From Bacillota bacterium (GTDB lineage: Bacteria; Bacillota; Clostridia; Lachnospirales; Lachnospiraceae): 64,000 bases of DNA. A program made the position numbers and the translations under genes. This document shows positions 49,807-57,334 of the stretch, one piece after another (within the stretch, counting starts at the first letter, position 1; each line of letters opens with the position of its first letter). The stretch lies in the NCBI GenBank assembly GCA_023437715.1, contig JAEZFK010000073.1, positions 44,278 through 108,277 of the forward strand, given 5' to 3'. The notes under the pieces are model-generated. The model saw only the letters and a list, made by a program, of their open reading frames with translations. It did no database searches and was not told the origin of the DNA.

Positions 49807-51726
49807 TTAATATTCCCGGGCAGCTTTTCTTCCCTCAAATACCCTTTCACAGGCTTCTTTTACACTGTCTTTCTCTGAGGTTGTGGCAATTCCCACGTTC
49901 CACCAGGACTCATAGCCATCGGACATGGTCTTTGGAATTACCTTTAAGTCAAACAGACAGGCGACTTCCTGTGTTTTCGCATCCTCCAGGGCTTCTTCCA
50001 GCTCCTTGATGGTCCGGCAGGTATAGGACTTCAGGCCATAGCCCTCCGCCACCTTGGCATAGTCCACCGGGATAAGGCCGCCTGTTGGCTTTTTCCCATC
50101 CGTATAGCGGAATTCCGTGGCAATGCTTCCGATTCCGTGATTCATTTCCAGGTTGTTAATACAGCCGAAGCCGCAGTTATCAAAGACCAGAATGTTGACT
50201 TTCTGCCGCTCCTGCATGATCGTCATGATCTCGCTGTGAAGCATCTGGAAGCTGGAATCGCCCACCACGCAGTAAACCTCATTATCCGGCTCTGCAAATT
50301 TAACGCCCAATGTGGCCGCTATTTCATATCCCATACAGGAATATCCGTATTCCGCATGATATCCGCCTCTCTTATCCGTGGTCCACATACGCTGCATACA
50401 GCTGGGGAGAGAGCCGCCTGCCGTAATAATGGTAGCATCCTGGTCAATAACCCTGCGGATTGCAGCCAGTGCGGAGGTCTGGGCGATCTTTCCTTTGGTC
50501 AATTCCACAAATTCCGGAATGGTTCTCGGATCTCTTGCCTTTACGATGGGCTCAAAATCGTCTCCCGTGTATTCGATGCTGCCCAGGCGGACCATTTCCT
50601 TGTCCCATATTGCCTTGGCTTCGGAAATTTCGTTCTTATATTGGGAAATATACTGTTTCTCTCTCAGCTTTCCGGCCAGGGCGGCAACGGTTACCTTCGC
50701 ATCTCCTACAGCCTTTATCGCATCCATTTTATAGGCGTGGAAACGGCTGTTATTGATGGTGACGAAAGTGACGTCTTCTTTTTTAAACAGCCATTTGGAG
50801 CTTGTGGTGAAATCGGTCAGTCTGGTTCCGATGGCAATTACAACATCCGCATCCCTTGCGATCACATTGGAAGCATAGGTGCCGGTGACGCCGATTCCTC
50901 CCAGGCAATAAGGATGGCTGGATTTACATGCGCTCTTTCCTCCCTGGCTTTCTCCGAATGGAATGTTAAATTCTTCACAAAACTGTTCTACGGTCTCGCC
51001 TGCATCAGAATAGCGGACGCCTCCGCCTACAATGACAAGGGGCTTCTTTGCATTTGAAATCACTTCGGCAATGTCATCCAGTTCCTCTTCTACTGCAAGA
51101 GGCCTGGTAATTCTATGTACCCGTTTCTTAAAAAAGTAATCCGGATAATCATAGGATTCGCCCTCCACATCCTGGCAGAGAGCAATACAGCACGCCCCTG
51201 TCTCCGCCGGGTCCGTCAGGACACGCATGGCATTTATGAGGGCTGACATAATCATTTCCGGTCTGGTGATCCGGTCCCAGTATTTGCATACCGGCTTAAA
51301 AGCATCGTTGGTGGTTGTGGCAAGGCTGTTGCTCTGCTCCAGCTGCTGCAGTACCGGGTCAGGCTGTCTGGAGGCGAAAGTATCCGCCGGAAATACGAGA
51401 AGCGGAATGTTATTTACGGTGGCTGTGGCACAGGCCGTCACCATATTGGCAGCGCCAGGCCCTACGGATGAAGCGCAGGGAATAATCCTCTTCCGGTTGT
51501 TCTGCTTGGCAAAGGCAATGGCCGCATGGCACATCCCCTGCTCATTTCTTCCCTGAAATACTTTCAGCTGGCCCGGATTGCTGTCCAGTGCTTCTCCAAG
51601 ACCTACTGCTATTCCATGGCCGAAAATAGTAAAGAATCCTTCTACGAACTTTGTTTCAACTCCATCCATGGATACATATTGATTATCCAGGAATTTCACA
51701 AGTGCCTGGGCAGTTGTCATTCTCAT
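49807..51726 (-). CDS. iolD: 3D-trihydroxycyclohexane-1,2-dione acylhydrolase
   Basis: ThDP-dependent hydrolase of 639 residues opening the ring of the diketo-inositol derivative. N-terminal pyrimidine-binding domain (YVSMDGVETKFVEGFFTIFGHG), a central domain with GTRLTDFTTSSKW, and the ThDP-Mg motif beginning VGDSSFQMLHSEIMT and ending FDNCGFGCINN. AAAGGAG precedes the ATG. Located between iolC and iolB, 21 bases after iolC. Confidence 0.96.
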   Translation of the reverse strand: MRMTTAQALVKFLDNQYVSMDGVETKFVEGFFTIFGHGIAVGLGEALDSNPGQLKVFQGRNEQGMCHAAIAFAKQNNRKRIIPCASSVGPGAANMVTACATATVNNIPLLVFPADTFASRQPDPVLQQLEQSNSLATTTNDAFKPVCKYWDRITRPEMIMSALINAMRVLTDPAETGACCIALCQDVEGESYDYPDYFFKKRVHRITRPLAVEEELDDIAEVISNAKKPLVIVGGGVRYSDAGETVEQFCEEFNIPFGESQGGKSACKSSHPYCLGGIGVTGTYASNVIARDADVVIAIGTRLTDFTTSSKWLFKKEDVTFVTINNSRFHAYKMDAIKAVGDAKVTVAALAGKLREKQYISQYKNEISEAKAIWDKEMVRLGSIEYTGDDFEPIVKARDPRTIPEFVELTKGKIAQTSALAAIRRVIDQDATIITAGGSLPSCMQRMWTTDKRGGYHAEYGYSCMGYEIAATLGVKFAEPDNEVYCVVGDSSFQMLHSEIMTIMQERQKVNILVFDNCGFGCINNLEMNHGIGSIATEFRYTDGKKPTGGLIPVDYAKVAEGYGLKSYTCRTIKELEEALEDAKTQEVACLFDLKVIPKTMSDGYESWWNVGIATTSEKDSVKEACERVFEGRKAAREY

Positions 51727-51747
51727 TTCTTTTCTCTCCTTTTTTAT

Positions 51748-52782
51748 TTATACACGGGCGATCATTTCACCATATTTTTCTTTTTCTTCTTTAATAAAGG
51801 CGTGGACCTTTTCCGGACCCGGAAGGTCATCGGAACAGTTATTGCTCTTTACCATCATAGACGCCTCTGCGGAACCGAATTCCAGACAGTCAATAATATC
51901 CCAGCCCTGATATAAGCCGTATAAAAAGCCTGAACCGTATCCGTCGCCGCCGCCAAAGCCCTTTCTGGCCTGAACCGGAAATGGCTTGATGGAAAACTTC
52001 CGGCCATCACAGGTATAGGCTGTGGACCCTTTCATTCCGTGCTTGATTACAACGATTTTAGCGTTGTAGCCCTGCCATAAGGCAGCGCTTTCTTCGTCCG
52101 TCATGCCCGGTTTTATCAGGCTTTCCGTCAGATCGAATTCCTCTCTGGAGCCCATGATGATGTCCGCTTCTTTTGCTACGATGGAATAGTAAACGGAAAT
52201 TTCATCCCCGTTCTTCCAGTTATAAGCCCTGTAATCAATATCAAAAATGATTTTTACATCATTTCTCTTTGCCAGCATAACGGCCTTGATAGCAGCTTCT
52301 CTGGAAGGACTCTCTGCCAGGGCGGTGCCGGATATAAGGATGGCTTTGGATTTTTTAATATATTCCTCATCAATATCCTGGACAGACAGCTGCAAATCGG
52401 CAATGCAGTTCCGGTACATAAGGATGCTGCTTTCACTTGGGGAAAGCATTTCCGTAAAGGTCAGGCCAAGCTTCTCTCCGTTGGTGCATTTTGTGATATG
52501 AGAGGTGTCAATGCCCTGATCATTAAAATAATCCACTACAAATTCCCCAAACTGGTCATCGGATACCTTTCCGATAAAGCCGGCCTTCATGCCATGCCTG
52601 GTTACACCCACGGCAATGTTGGCCGGGGAACCGCCCACAAACTTTTCAAACATGTGGACCTTTTTTAAGGGCTTGAATTCCTCTTTTACCTGGTCATTAT
52701 AGGCTGGGTTAAAATCGATGGCTACCCGGCCTAAGAGAATCAGGTCAAGTTCTTTGGATTCGTCAAACGTTACGTACTTCAT
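51748..52782 (-). CDS. iolC: 5-dehydro-2-deoxygluconokinase
   Basis: PfkB-family kinase of 344 residues phosphorylating 2-deoxy-5-keto-gluconate. Start at ATG 52780-52782, giving MKYVTFDESKELDLILLGR, with GGAGAGGTG upstream. Ligand motif FVGGSPANIAVGVTRHG; the C-terminal PfkB signature appears as KGFGGGDGYGSGFLYGLYQ, with Gly-Gly-Asp-Gly in place of Gly-Ala-Gly-Asp. This variant is seen in IolC proteins. First gene of the iol operon, under an operator-bearing promoter. Confidence 0.95.
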   Translation of the reverse strand: MKYVTFDESKELDLILLGRVAIDFNPAYNDQVKEEFKPLKKVHMFEKFVGGSPANIAVGVTRHGMKAGFIGKVSDDQFGEFVVDYFNDQGIDTSHITKCTNGEKLGLTFTEMLSPSESSILMYRNCIADLQLSVQDIDEEYIKKSKAILISGTALAESPSREAAIKAVMLAKRNDVKIIFDIDYRAYNWKNGDEISVYYSIVAKEADIIMGSREEFDLTESLIKPGMTDEESAALWQGYNAKIVVIKHGMKGSTAYTCDGRKFSIKPFPVQARKGFGGGDGYGSGFLYGLYQGWDIIDCLEFGSAEASMMVKSNNCSDDLPGPEKVHAFIKEEKEKYGEMIARV

Positions 52783-52888
52783 TCTCTCACCTCTCCGTTT
52801 CATTATGATTTATTTTGCTTTCTTTTGTTATTGGTGGTTTTAGATTTTGAGGGTTCTTTGAATTTCACTTTCCTTTACTCCATTTTTA

Positions 52889-52960
52889 TTGCGTGCTTTT
52901 TCTTCACTTGTTATGTGCTTTGATTATATCACGCACGCAAATTGCGTGCAAGCACTTTTA
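52889..52960 (-). promoter_or_regulatory. iolC promoter with GCACGCA operator cluster
   Basis: Minus strand: -35 TTGCAC (52946-52951), 17-bp spacer, -10 TATAAT (52923-52928). The spacer is occupied by the inverted repeat GCACGCA-AAT-TGCGTGC (52933-52949). Related half-sites TGCGTGCTTTTT (52890-52901), ATGTGCTTTG (52914 region) and AAGCACTTTT (52950-52959) surround it. An identical 12-mer occurs before the LacI gene. Confidence 0.78.
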
Positions 52961-53026
52961 GCATTTAACAATAAAATTTGCATTCCCTGACGTTCTGCAA
53001 ACCAAACCCTTAATCCGACAGTATTT

Positions 53027-54046
53027 TTAAAGGTTATATTTCGTTTTAATGATAATATCAGTGAAGTAAAATTCCTGTTCTGCTTTCCTGCTCCGCTGTA
53101 TGATATCAGCCAGAATAAATAAGGAACGGTATCCCTGGGTATAGCCATCCTGGTCAATCAAAAAATCAACATCTCCATCCTCTAGGGCCTTGACATTTCT
53201 GGTTGTCAGATCGTAGATGATTACATATGGTCTCTTTTCAAGTCCCAGCCTCGCAAAAGCCCGCTTTACGCCTGCCTGTCCTCCCGAAAACACAACGATA
53301 CCAAGGAGATCAGGGAAAGCATTTAAGGTATTTACAATGATTTTTTCCACTTCATCACTTTCATCAAAGCTGCTCTGCACTCCTACCAGCTCCAGCCCCG
53401 GAAATGTCCGCTTGATCTCCTCCACAAAGCCATCCACGCGCATGCTGTTGACGCTGTTTCCGAAATACCCGGTAATGGCGAGGACTTTTCCTTTCCCTCC
53501 GGTCAGCATCCCCATAAGGCCTGCTGCCGTACGTCCGCTCTTTCGGCTGTCCTGGCCTACAAAGCTGTTTCTCTTTGTTCCCACAATATCCGAATTAAAC
53601 GTGACTACCGATATTCCCTGCTCCGTCAGATTGTTGATCCTGTCCCTGATCCGGTCGCATTCCACAGGCATAATGGCAATGCCTGACACGCCCTTTTTCT
53701 CCAGCCTGTCAAGAGCAGCCAGCTGTTCCTCCTCGCTCACTGTGGCGCATTCCTCCAAAACCAGCTCAACTCCCCGGTTTTTCAGTTCCCGTCCTGCGTC
53801 TTCGATTCCTCTTTTAATCGGAATCATAAAGGAGGACCTGGCCAGCTGTGTTACAATTCCCAACCTGATTGGCTGAAGTTTTGCTGCGTTTTTTTCTTTC
53901 TTAGGTACATAACCGATTTCATCTGCAATCTGAAAAATCCGTTCCGCCACTTCCTTATTCACTCTTCCGCGTTTATTCAAGGCGCGGTCTACCGTTCCTC
54001 TGGATACTCCTGCTATCTCTGCTATTTCCTGAATGGTTCCCGCCAT
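53027..54046 (-). CDS. LacI-family transcriptional regulator of the iol operon
   Basis: A 339-residue LacI-family repressor. Helix-turn-helix at residues 4-24 (IQEIAEIAGVSRGTVDRALN) with hinge near residue 50; periplasmic-binding-like effector domain from residue 62 (IRLGIVTQLARSSFMIPI), similar to ribose/inositol-binding proteins. It lies upstream of iolC on the same strand. Operator-like inverted repeats of the same half-site occur before both genes, so it probably represses iol and itself. GGAG precedes the ATG. The B. subtilis IolR is a DeoR protein, so this is a different solution. Confidence 0.9.
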   Translation of the reverse strand: MAGTIQEIAEIAGVSRGTVDRALNKRGRVNKEVAERIFQIADEIGYVPKKEKNAAKLQPIRLGIVTQLARSSFMIPIKRGIEDAGRELKNRGVELVLEECATVSEEEQLAALDRLEKKGVSGIAIMPVECDRIRDRINNLTEQGISVVTFNSDIVGTKRNSFVGQDSRKSGRTAAGLMGMLTGGKGKVLAITGYFGNSVNSMRVDGFVEEIKRTFPGLELVGVQSSFDESDEVEKIIVNTLNAFPDLLGIVVFSGGQAGVKRAFARLGLEKRPYVIIYDLTTRNVKALEDGDVDFLIDQDGYTQGYRSLFILADIIQRSRKAEQEFYFTDIIIKTKYNL

Positions 54047-54081
54047 ATAAAACTTCTCCTTTTTTGTGCTTTTCTCACTCC

Positions 54082-54127
54082 ATCATATCACACGCCAAAA
54101 AAGCACGCAAGTATATGCGTGCTTTTT
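54082..54127 (-). promoter_or_regulatory. LacI gene promoter with long inverted repeat
   Basis: AAAAAGCACGCA (54098-54109) and TGCGTGCTTTTT (54116-54127) are perfect 12-bp arms around a 6-base centre. They overlap a -35 candidate TTGCGT (54105-54110), 17 bp from TATGAT (54082-54087). The half-site equals that at iolC, but the spacing is 6 rather than 3. It could also act as a bidirectional terminator. A short TATATC microsatellite lies at 54214-54238. Confidence 0.7.
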
Positions 54128-54285
54128 AATGCTTTTTCTTTACTTTTTATCAGCTTTTAATCATTGATCCGATATATTTTCCTGTACTTCACTCTTTCCA
54201 TAGCGTTTCTTCATATATCTATATCTATATCTATTATATGCCTATCTTTCTGCTTCCGCGGAAGCATGATCCTTAGATCTTCCGG

Positions 54286-55200
54286 TCAATAACCGGCTTC
54301 CATTTCCTTTATTCTGTCATATAAATACTGATTGGCAGGAACCGGAATCCCATGCTTTTTTGCCAGTTTCAGCACTGTTCCGGCAAACATTTCCACCTCG
54401 GACCGGCGCCGGGCTGCTCCGTCCTGCCTCATGGAGGGCATTCCATCTGGTGACAGAGTTTGTATGAGAGCTATATATTCATTTAAATCCTTTTCTCCCA
54501 CCATCACCCCTTCCGCCTGTCCCAGGGCAATCACTTCCCGCATTGCGGCTATCATGGTGCGGTTCGGCTCTCCTGCTGTCAGGCAGCCATGGTAATTCGT
54601 TTCATACATCATGCAGGCCTGATTAACGCCTACATTAAGCATGAACTTTCCCCACATCCTATGTACAATGTCTTCATCTTCTGTGTAGGGCATACCAATC
54701 TCATCAAAATAGGCCTTGACTGCCTCCAGATTTTTCCTCTCACAAGCCTCCTTTGCTCCGATACGCAGCTCTCCCATTTTGGTGAAAGTCAATTCATTTC
54801 CAAATTTCATGGCATCCATTCCCTGGGCCACCGTATCAATGAGGTGTTCTCTGCCATACCGCTCCGCAATCATATCTTCGCTGGAAATGCCGTTGAGCAC
54901 CGACATGATGATGGTCCCCTCTCCAATGCACCCGGCCATTTCCTCAATGGCGGCTTCCAGACCATTGTATTTTACCGCTACGATCAGCAAATCCACCGGT
55001 TTCATATCCTTGCTGTCACAGATATGAAATTTATATGGTTCCTGATTTTTATAGAATACCTGATTTCTGTATTTTTCCGCCCGTTCTGTATTCATTACGT
55101 AGGAGACGCCATCTGCTCCCTTTTTATCTATGATATAAGTACCGTATAAAAGCCCCAGAGCGCCCATTCCGATAATTGCTGTTGTTTCAACTTTCTTCAT
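54286..55200 (-). CDS. Ketopantoate reductase family (ApbA/PanE) protein
   Basis: A 304-residue two-domain NAD(P)H-dependent reductase. Rossmann motif IIGMGALGLLYG at residues 9-20; C-terminal catalytic Lys and Asn region KFMLNVGVNQACMMYETNY, and SMRQDGAARRRSEVEMFAG. It either makes pantoate for coenzyme A or acts on another 2-keto acid; no other pan gene is nearby, so the name panE is not asserted. GGAGGT precedes the ATG. Confidence 0.88.
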   Translation of the reverse strand: MKKVETTAIIGMGALGLLYGTYIIDKKGADGVSYVMNTERAEKYRNQVFYKNQEPYKFHICDSKDMKPVDLLIVAVKYNGLEAAIEEMAGCIGEGTIIMSVLNGISSEDMIAERYGREHLIDTVAQGMDAMKFGNELTFTKMGELRIGAKEACERKNLEAVKAYFDEIGMPYTEDEDIVHRMWGKFMLNVGVNQACMMYETNYHGCLTAGEPNRTMIAAMREVIALGQAEGVMVGEKDLNEYIALIQTLSPDGMPSMRQDGAARRRSEVEMFAGTVLKLAKKHGIPVPANQYLYDRIKEMEAGY

Positions 55201-55431
55201 TTTTTCTTTGCTGACCTCCTGTATACAATCTTTTCATCCAAAACCATTCCCTTTTCCGCTTGATTTTTCCCTAATTAATTTAAGAATAGCACGAAAACAG
55301 GACCGTGTACAGAAAAAATCAGAGTATCCTGCGGCTTGCCAAACAGAGAGCCACGGAACAATCAGGCAAAAACGTCACTTTTTTATTGAAATGGCCATTT
55401 CATGAAATTTTTCACTTATTTTGGTCATCAC

Positions 55432-55857
55432 TCAATGAACTTTAATGAGAAATAACCCCAGCATACAAAGTCCCACCCCCAAAAGCTGGCGCATGGTAAT
55501 TCGTTCCCTGTAGAGAATCATACCTATAAAAAGTAATATTACAGCTACAATTATATTTGCAAATAAGGCACTGCTGCTGATTTCCCATCCGTTGCGGTAC
55601 ATGGTAATAAAACCAAATTCTATTCCCACTATGGCAATTCCCAGAGCATAGCTTGTCCAATTCAGACTTCCGAAAGCCTTTGTCAGCTTTCCGCCGTTTA
55701 AAAAGAACATCAAAAAAGTACATATCATGCTTATGGTGTAGGAAACAGCCAGGGACAGGTACACATTTGCATCTCCCGGAGAATTTTTAGCGATATTGTG
55801 ATAAAATACGTTTGAGATTATCACCAGCAACAAGGGCAAATAGTATTTCAAATCCAT
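55432..55857 (-). CDS. Small EamA/DMT-type membrane protein
   Basis: A 141-residue protein with four to five predicted membrane helices, equal to one EamA half. The final helix follows LYRERITMRQLLGVGLCMLG, the typical EamA end. It may act as a dimer like EmrE-type exporters. Its ATG overlaps the GNAT stop by 10 bases, so the two are coupled. They share a leader with a strong terminator, suggesting an inducible resistance-type operon. Overlapping palindromes (55387-55408) follow it. Confidence 0.83.
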   Translation of the reverse strand: MDLKYYLPLLLVIISNVFYHNIAKNSPGDANVYLSLAVSYTISMICTFLMFFLNGGKLTKAFGSLNWTSYALGIAIVGIEFGFITMYRNGWEISSSALFANIIVAVILLFIGMILYRERITMRQLLGVGLCMLGLFLIKVH

Positions 55858-56282
55858 GATTCTTCCCCCGCCAATACTTTTTCCATACGGATATGCTCAC
55901 AGTATTCATCATAATAGGGCTCGCCTGTTTCAACGTATCCGTTCTTCTTATAAAACTCCTTTGCCCTCACCTGTGCGGATAGAACAATTCTCCTTCCGCC
56001 CTCTGAATGCACCATGTGTTCTACGGTTTTCATGATTTCGCTCCCCATATGTTTTCCCCGATGAGACTTTAAAACGGCGATTCTTCCCACAAAATAAACG
56101 CCATCCTCATTTCCTTTATAGTAACGGCAGGTGGCAGCAGGGGAATTACCGTCATAGAAAATCAAATACTTCGCTGTTTTATCAATTTCATCAAATTCAT
56201 TTTCAAAACCCTGTTCTTTTACAAATACTTCTTCCCGTATGAATATCACCTCATCAGTTAATTTATTCATCTTTTTAAACAT
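55848..56282 (-). CDS. GNAT-family acetyltransferase (ElaA-like)
   Basis: A 144-residue acetyltransferase. Start at ATG 56280-56282 with AAGGAGG upstream. The features IREEVFVKEQGFENEFDE and GRIAVLKSHRGKHMGSEIM (acetyl-CoA loop) match the ElaA/YjcF subgroup, ending AKEFYKKNGYVETGEPYYDE. Substrate unknown. First gene of a two-gene operon with a small EamA-type protein; expression must pass the leader terminator. Confidence 0.9.
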   Translation of the reverse strand: MFKKMNKLTDEVIFIREEVFVKEQGFENEFDEIDKTAKYLIFYDGNSPAATCRYYKGNEDGVYFVGRIAVLKSHRGKHMGSEIMKTVEHMVHSEGGRRIVLSAQVRAKEFYKKNGYVETGEPYYDEYCEHIRMEKVLAGEESWI

Positions 56283-56297
56283 AATTTCCTCCTTATC

Positions 56298-56373
56298 AAA
56301 AAAACAGGCACCCAAGACCAAACCTTATAATGCAGCGCAGCTGCACCGTACCTACGGTTTAGTCCTGGATGCC
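56298..56373 (-). terminator. Strong leader terminator/attenuator before the GNAT gene
   Basis: On the minus strand 56373-56356 and 56324-56307 pair over 18 consecutive positions (14 Watson-Crick and four G-U), enclosing a TGCAGC/GCTGCA hairpin, and are followed by T7 (56304-56298). The Shine-Dalgarno sequence begins only four bases later. A terminator in this 5' leader must be bypassed for expression, so a riboswitch or translational attenuation is likely. No known riboswitch class is recognised. Confidence 0.82.
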
Positions 56374-56382
56374 CGATATCTT

Positions 56383-56454
56383 TTATCCGGTGATAAAAGA
56401 AAGCATGAAATCTAAATTTTCGTTTATTTTAGCAAAGAGATGAGGGTTTGTCAA
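56383..56454 (-). promoter_or_regulatory. Promoter and leader ORF of the GNAT/EamA operon
   Basis: TTGACA (56449-56454), 17-bp spacer and TAAAAT (56426-56431) form a near-consensus minus-strand promoter; transcription should start near 56419. A seven-codon frame MLSFITG follows (56383-56406) and overlaps the hairpin CTTTTATC/GATAAAAG (56380-56399). This upstream frame lacks a strong ribosome site. Confidence 0.7.
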
Positions 56455-56621
56455 GTGTACACCGGGAAATACCTGCTGCCATATCAATTTTCACCTTTTC
56501 ACCATATATCAAATAAGGTATAATTCTATATGAAGTGCTGCATACACTATTAGGAATTTATAAAAGATTCCTGACAACGGAGTATGCCAGGATTTTGACC
56601 ACTTGGAAGGGGGATTATCGT

Positions 56622-57197
56622 ATGTCACAAATAACCAAGCGTGCATTAGAAGAATCACTGAAAAGAATGCTGTTGAAAAAACCGGTTAATAAAATAACCA
56701 TTTCAGATATTACCGAGGACTGCGGAATTAACCGCATGACCTTCTATTACCATTTTAAGGACATTTACGACTTGATTGAATGGGCCTGTGTGGAAGACGC
56801 AGCAAAGGCACTGGATGGAAAGAAAACATACGATACCTGGCAGCAAGGCTTTCTTCAGATTTTTCAGGCAGTTCTGGATAATAAGCCGTTTATTCAAAAC
56901 GTATATAACTCCGTCAGCAGAGAACAGGTGGAAACCTATCTGTATACACTCACTCATAATCTGCTGATGGGAGTCATCGAAGAAAAAGCGGAAGGGATAG
57001 AAATCCGGGACACGGATAAAAATTTCATTGCCGATTTTTATAAATTTGCATTTGTCGGCCTGCTGCTGGACTGGATAAAAAATGGAATGCGTAAAGATCC
57101 GCAGCAGATCGTTGACCAGCTCAGTATTCTGATTGATGGGGATATTACGAAAGCTTTGGATAAATACCGTATTGATAAAACACATCAAACTTCCTGA
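56622..57197 (+). CDS. TetR-family regulator, DhaS-like
   Basis: A 191-residue TetR regulator. Start at ATG 56622 with GGAAGGGGG upstream. Helix-turn-helix at about residues 20-45 (ITISDITEDCGINRMTFYYHFKD, split as ITISDITEDCGI and NRMTFYYHF). The C-terminal domain matches the group found with dihydroxyacetone kinase and fatty-acid genes (YKFAFVGLLLDWIKNGM). It is immediately upstream of oleate hydratase on the same strand; a palindromic site lies between them. Confidence 0.9.
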   Translation: MSQITKRALEESLKRMLLKKPVNKITISDITEDCGINRMTFYYHFKDIYDLIEWACVEDAAKALDGKKTYDTWQQGFLQIFQAVLDNKPFIQNVYNSVSREQVETYLYTLTHNLLMGVIEEKAEGIEIRDTDKNFIADFYKFAFVGLLLDWIKNGMRKDPQQIVDQLSILIDGDITKALDKYRIDKTHQTS

Positions 57198-57226
57198 TAT
57201 GATAAAAATATTTACATTTTGAATGT

Positions 57227-57247
57227 CATGATAAAACTTTTATCATG
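57227..57247 (+). promoter_or_regulatory. 21-bp palindromic operator candidate before oleate hydratase
   Basis: CATGATAAAA (57227-57236), one central base, then its exact complement (57238-57247). A TTGAAT (57219-57224) and TATCAT (57241-57246) with 16-bp spacing could be the promoter, with the palindrome covering it. TetR repressors typically bind such sites. Confidence 0.65.
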
Positions 57248-57334
57248 GCATTTTTATTGATTATAGGATTTTTTTTAATAAGGAGTAAAATTTAAAATGT
57301 AAGAAACCAAAACAACATTTACGGAGGTATGATT

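Noticed and set aside
54214..54238. TATATC microsatellite as a transposon footprint
   Set aside because: Simple slippage explains it. No terminal repeats or transposase are nearby.
55387..55408. Overlapping palindromes as an attachment site
   Set aside because: TGAAATGGCCATTTCA and ATTTCATGAAAT overlap after the EamA gene, but there is no integrase and no second copy. A weak terminator or chance is more likely.
56298..56454. T-box, SAM, guanidine or fluoride riboswitch in the GNAT leader
   Set aside because: No T-box sequence, ACGR loop pair or other class signature is visible. Only the terminator and a short frame are certain.
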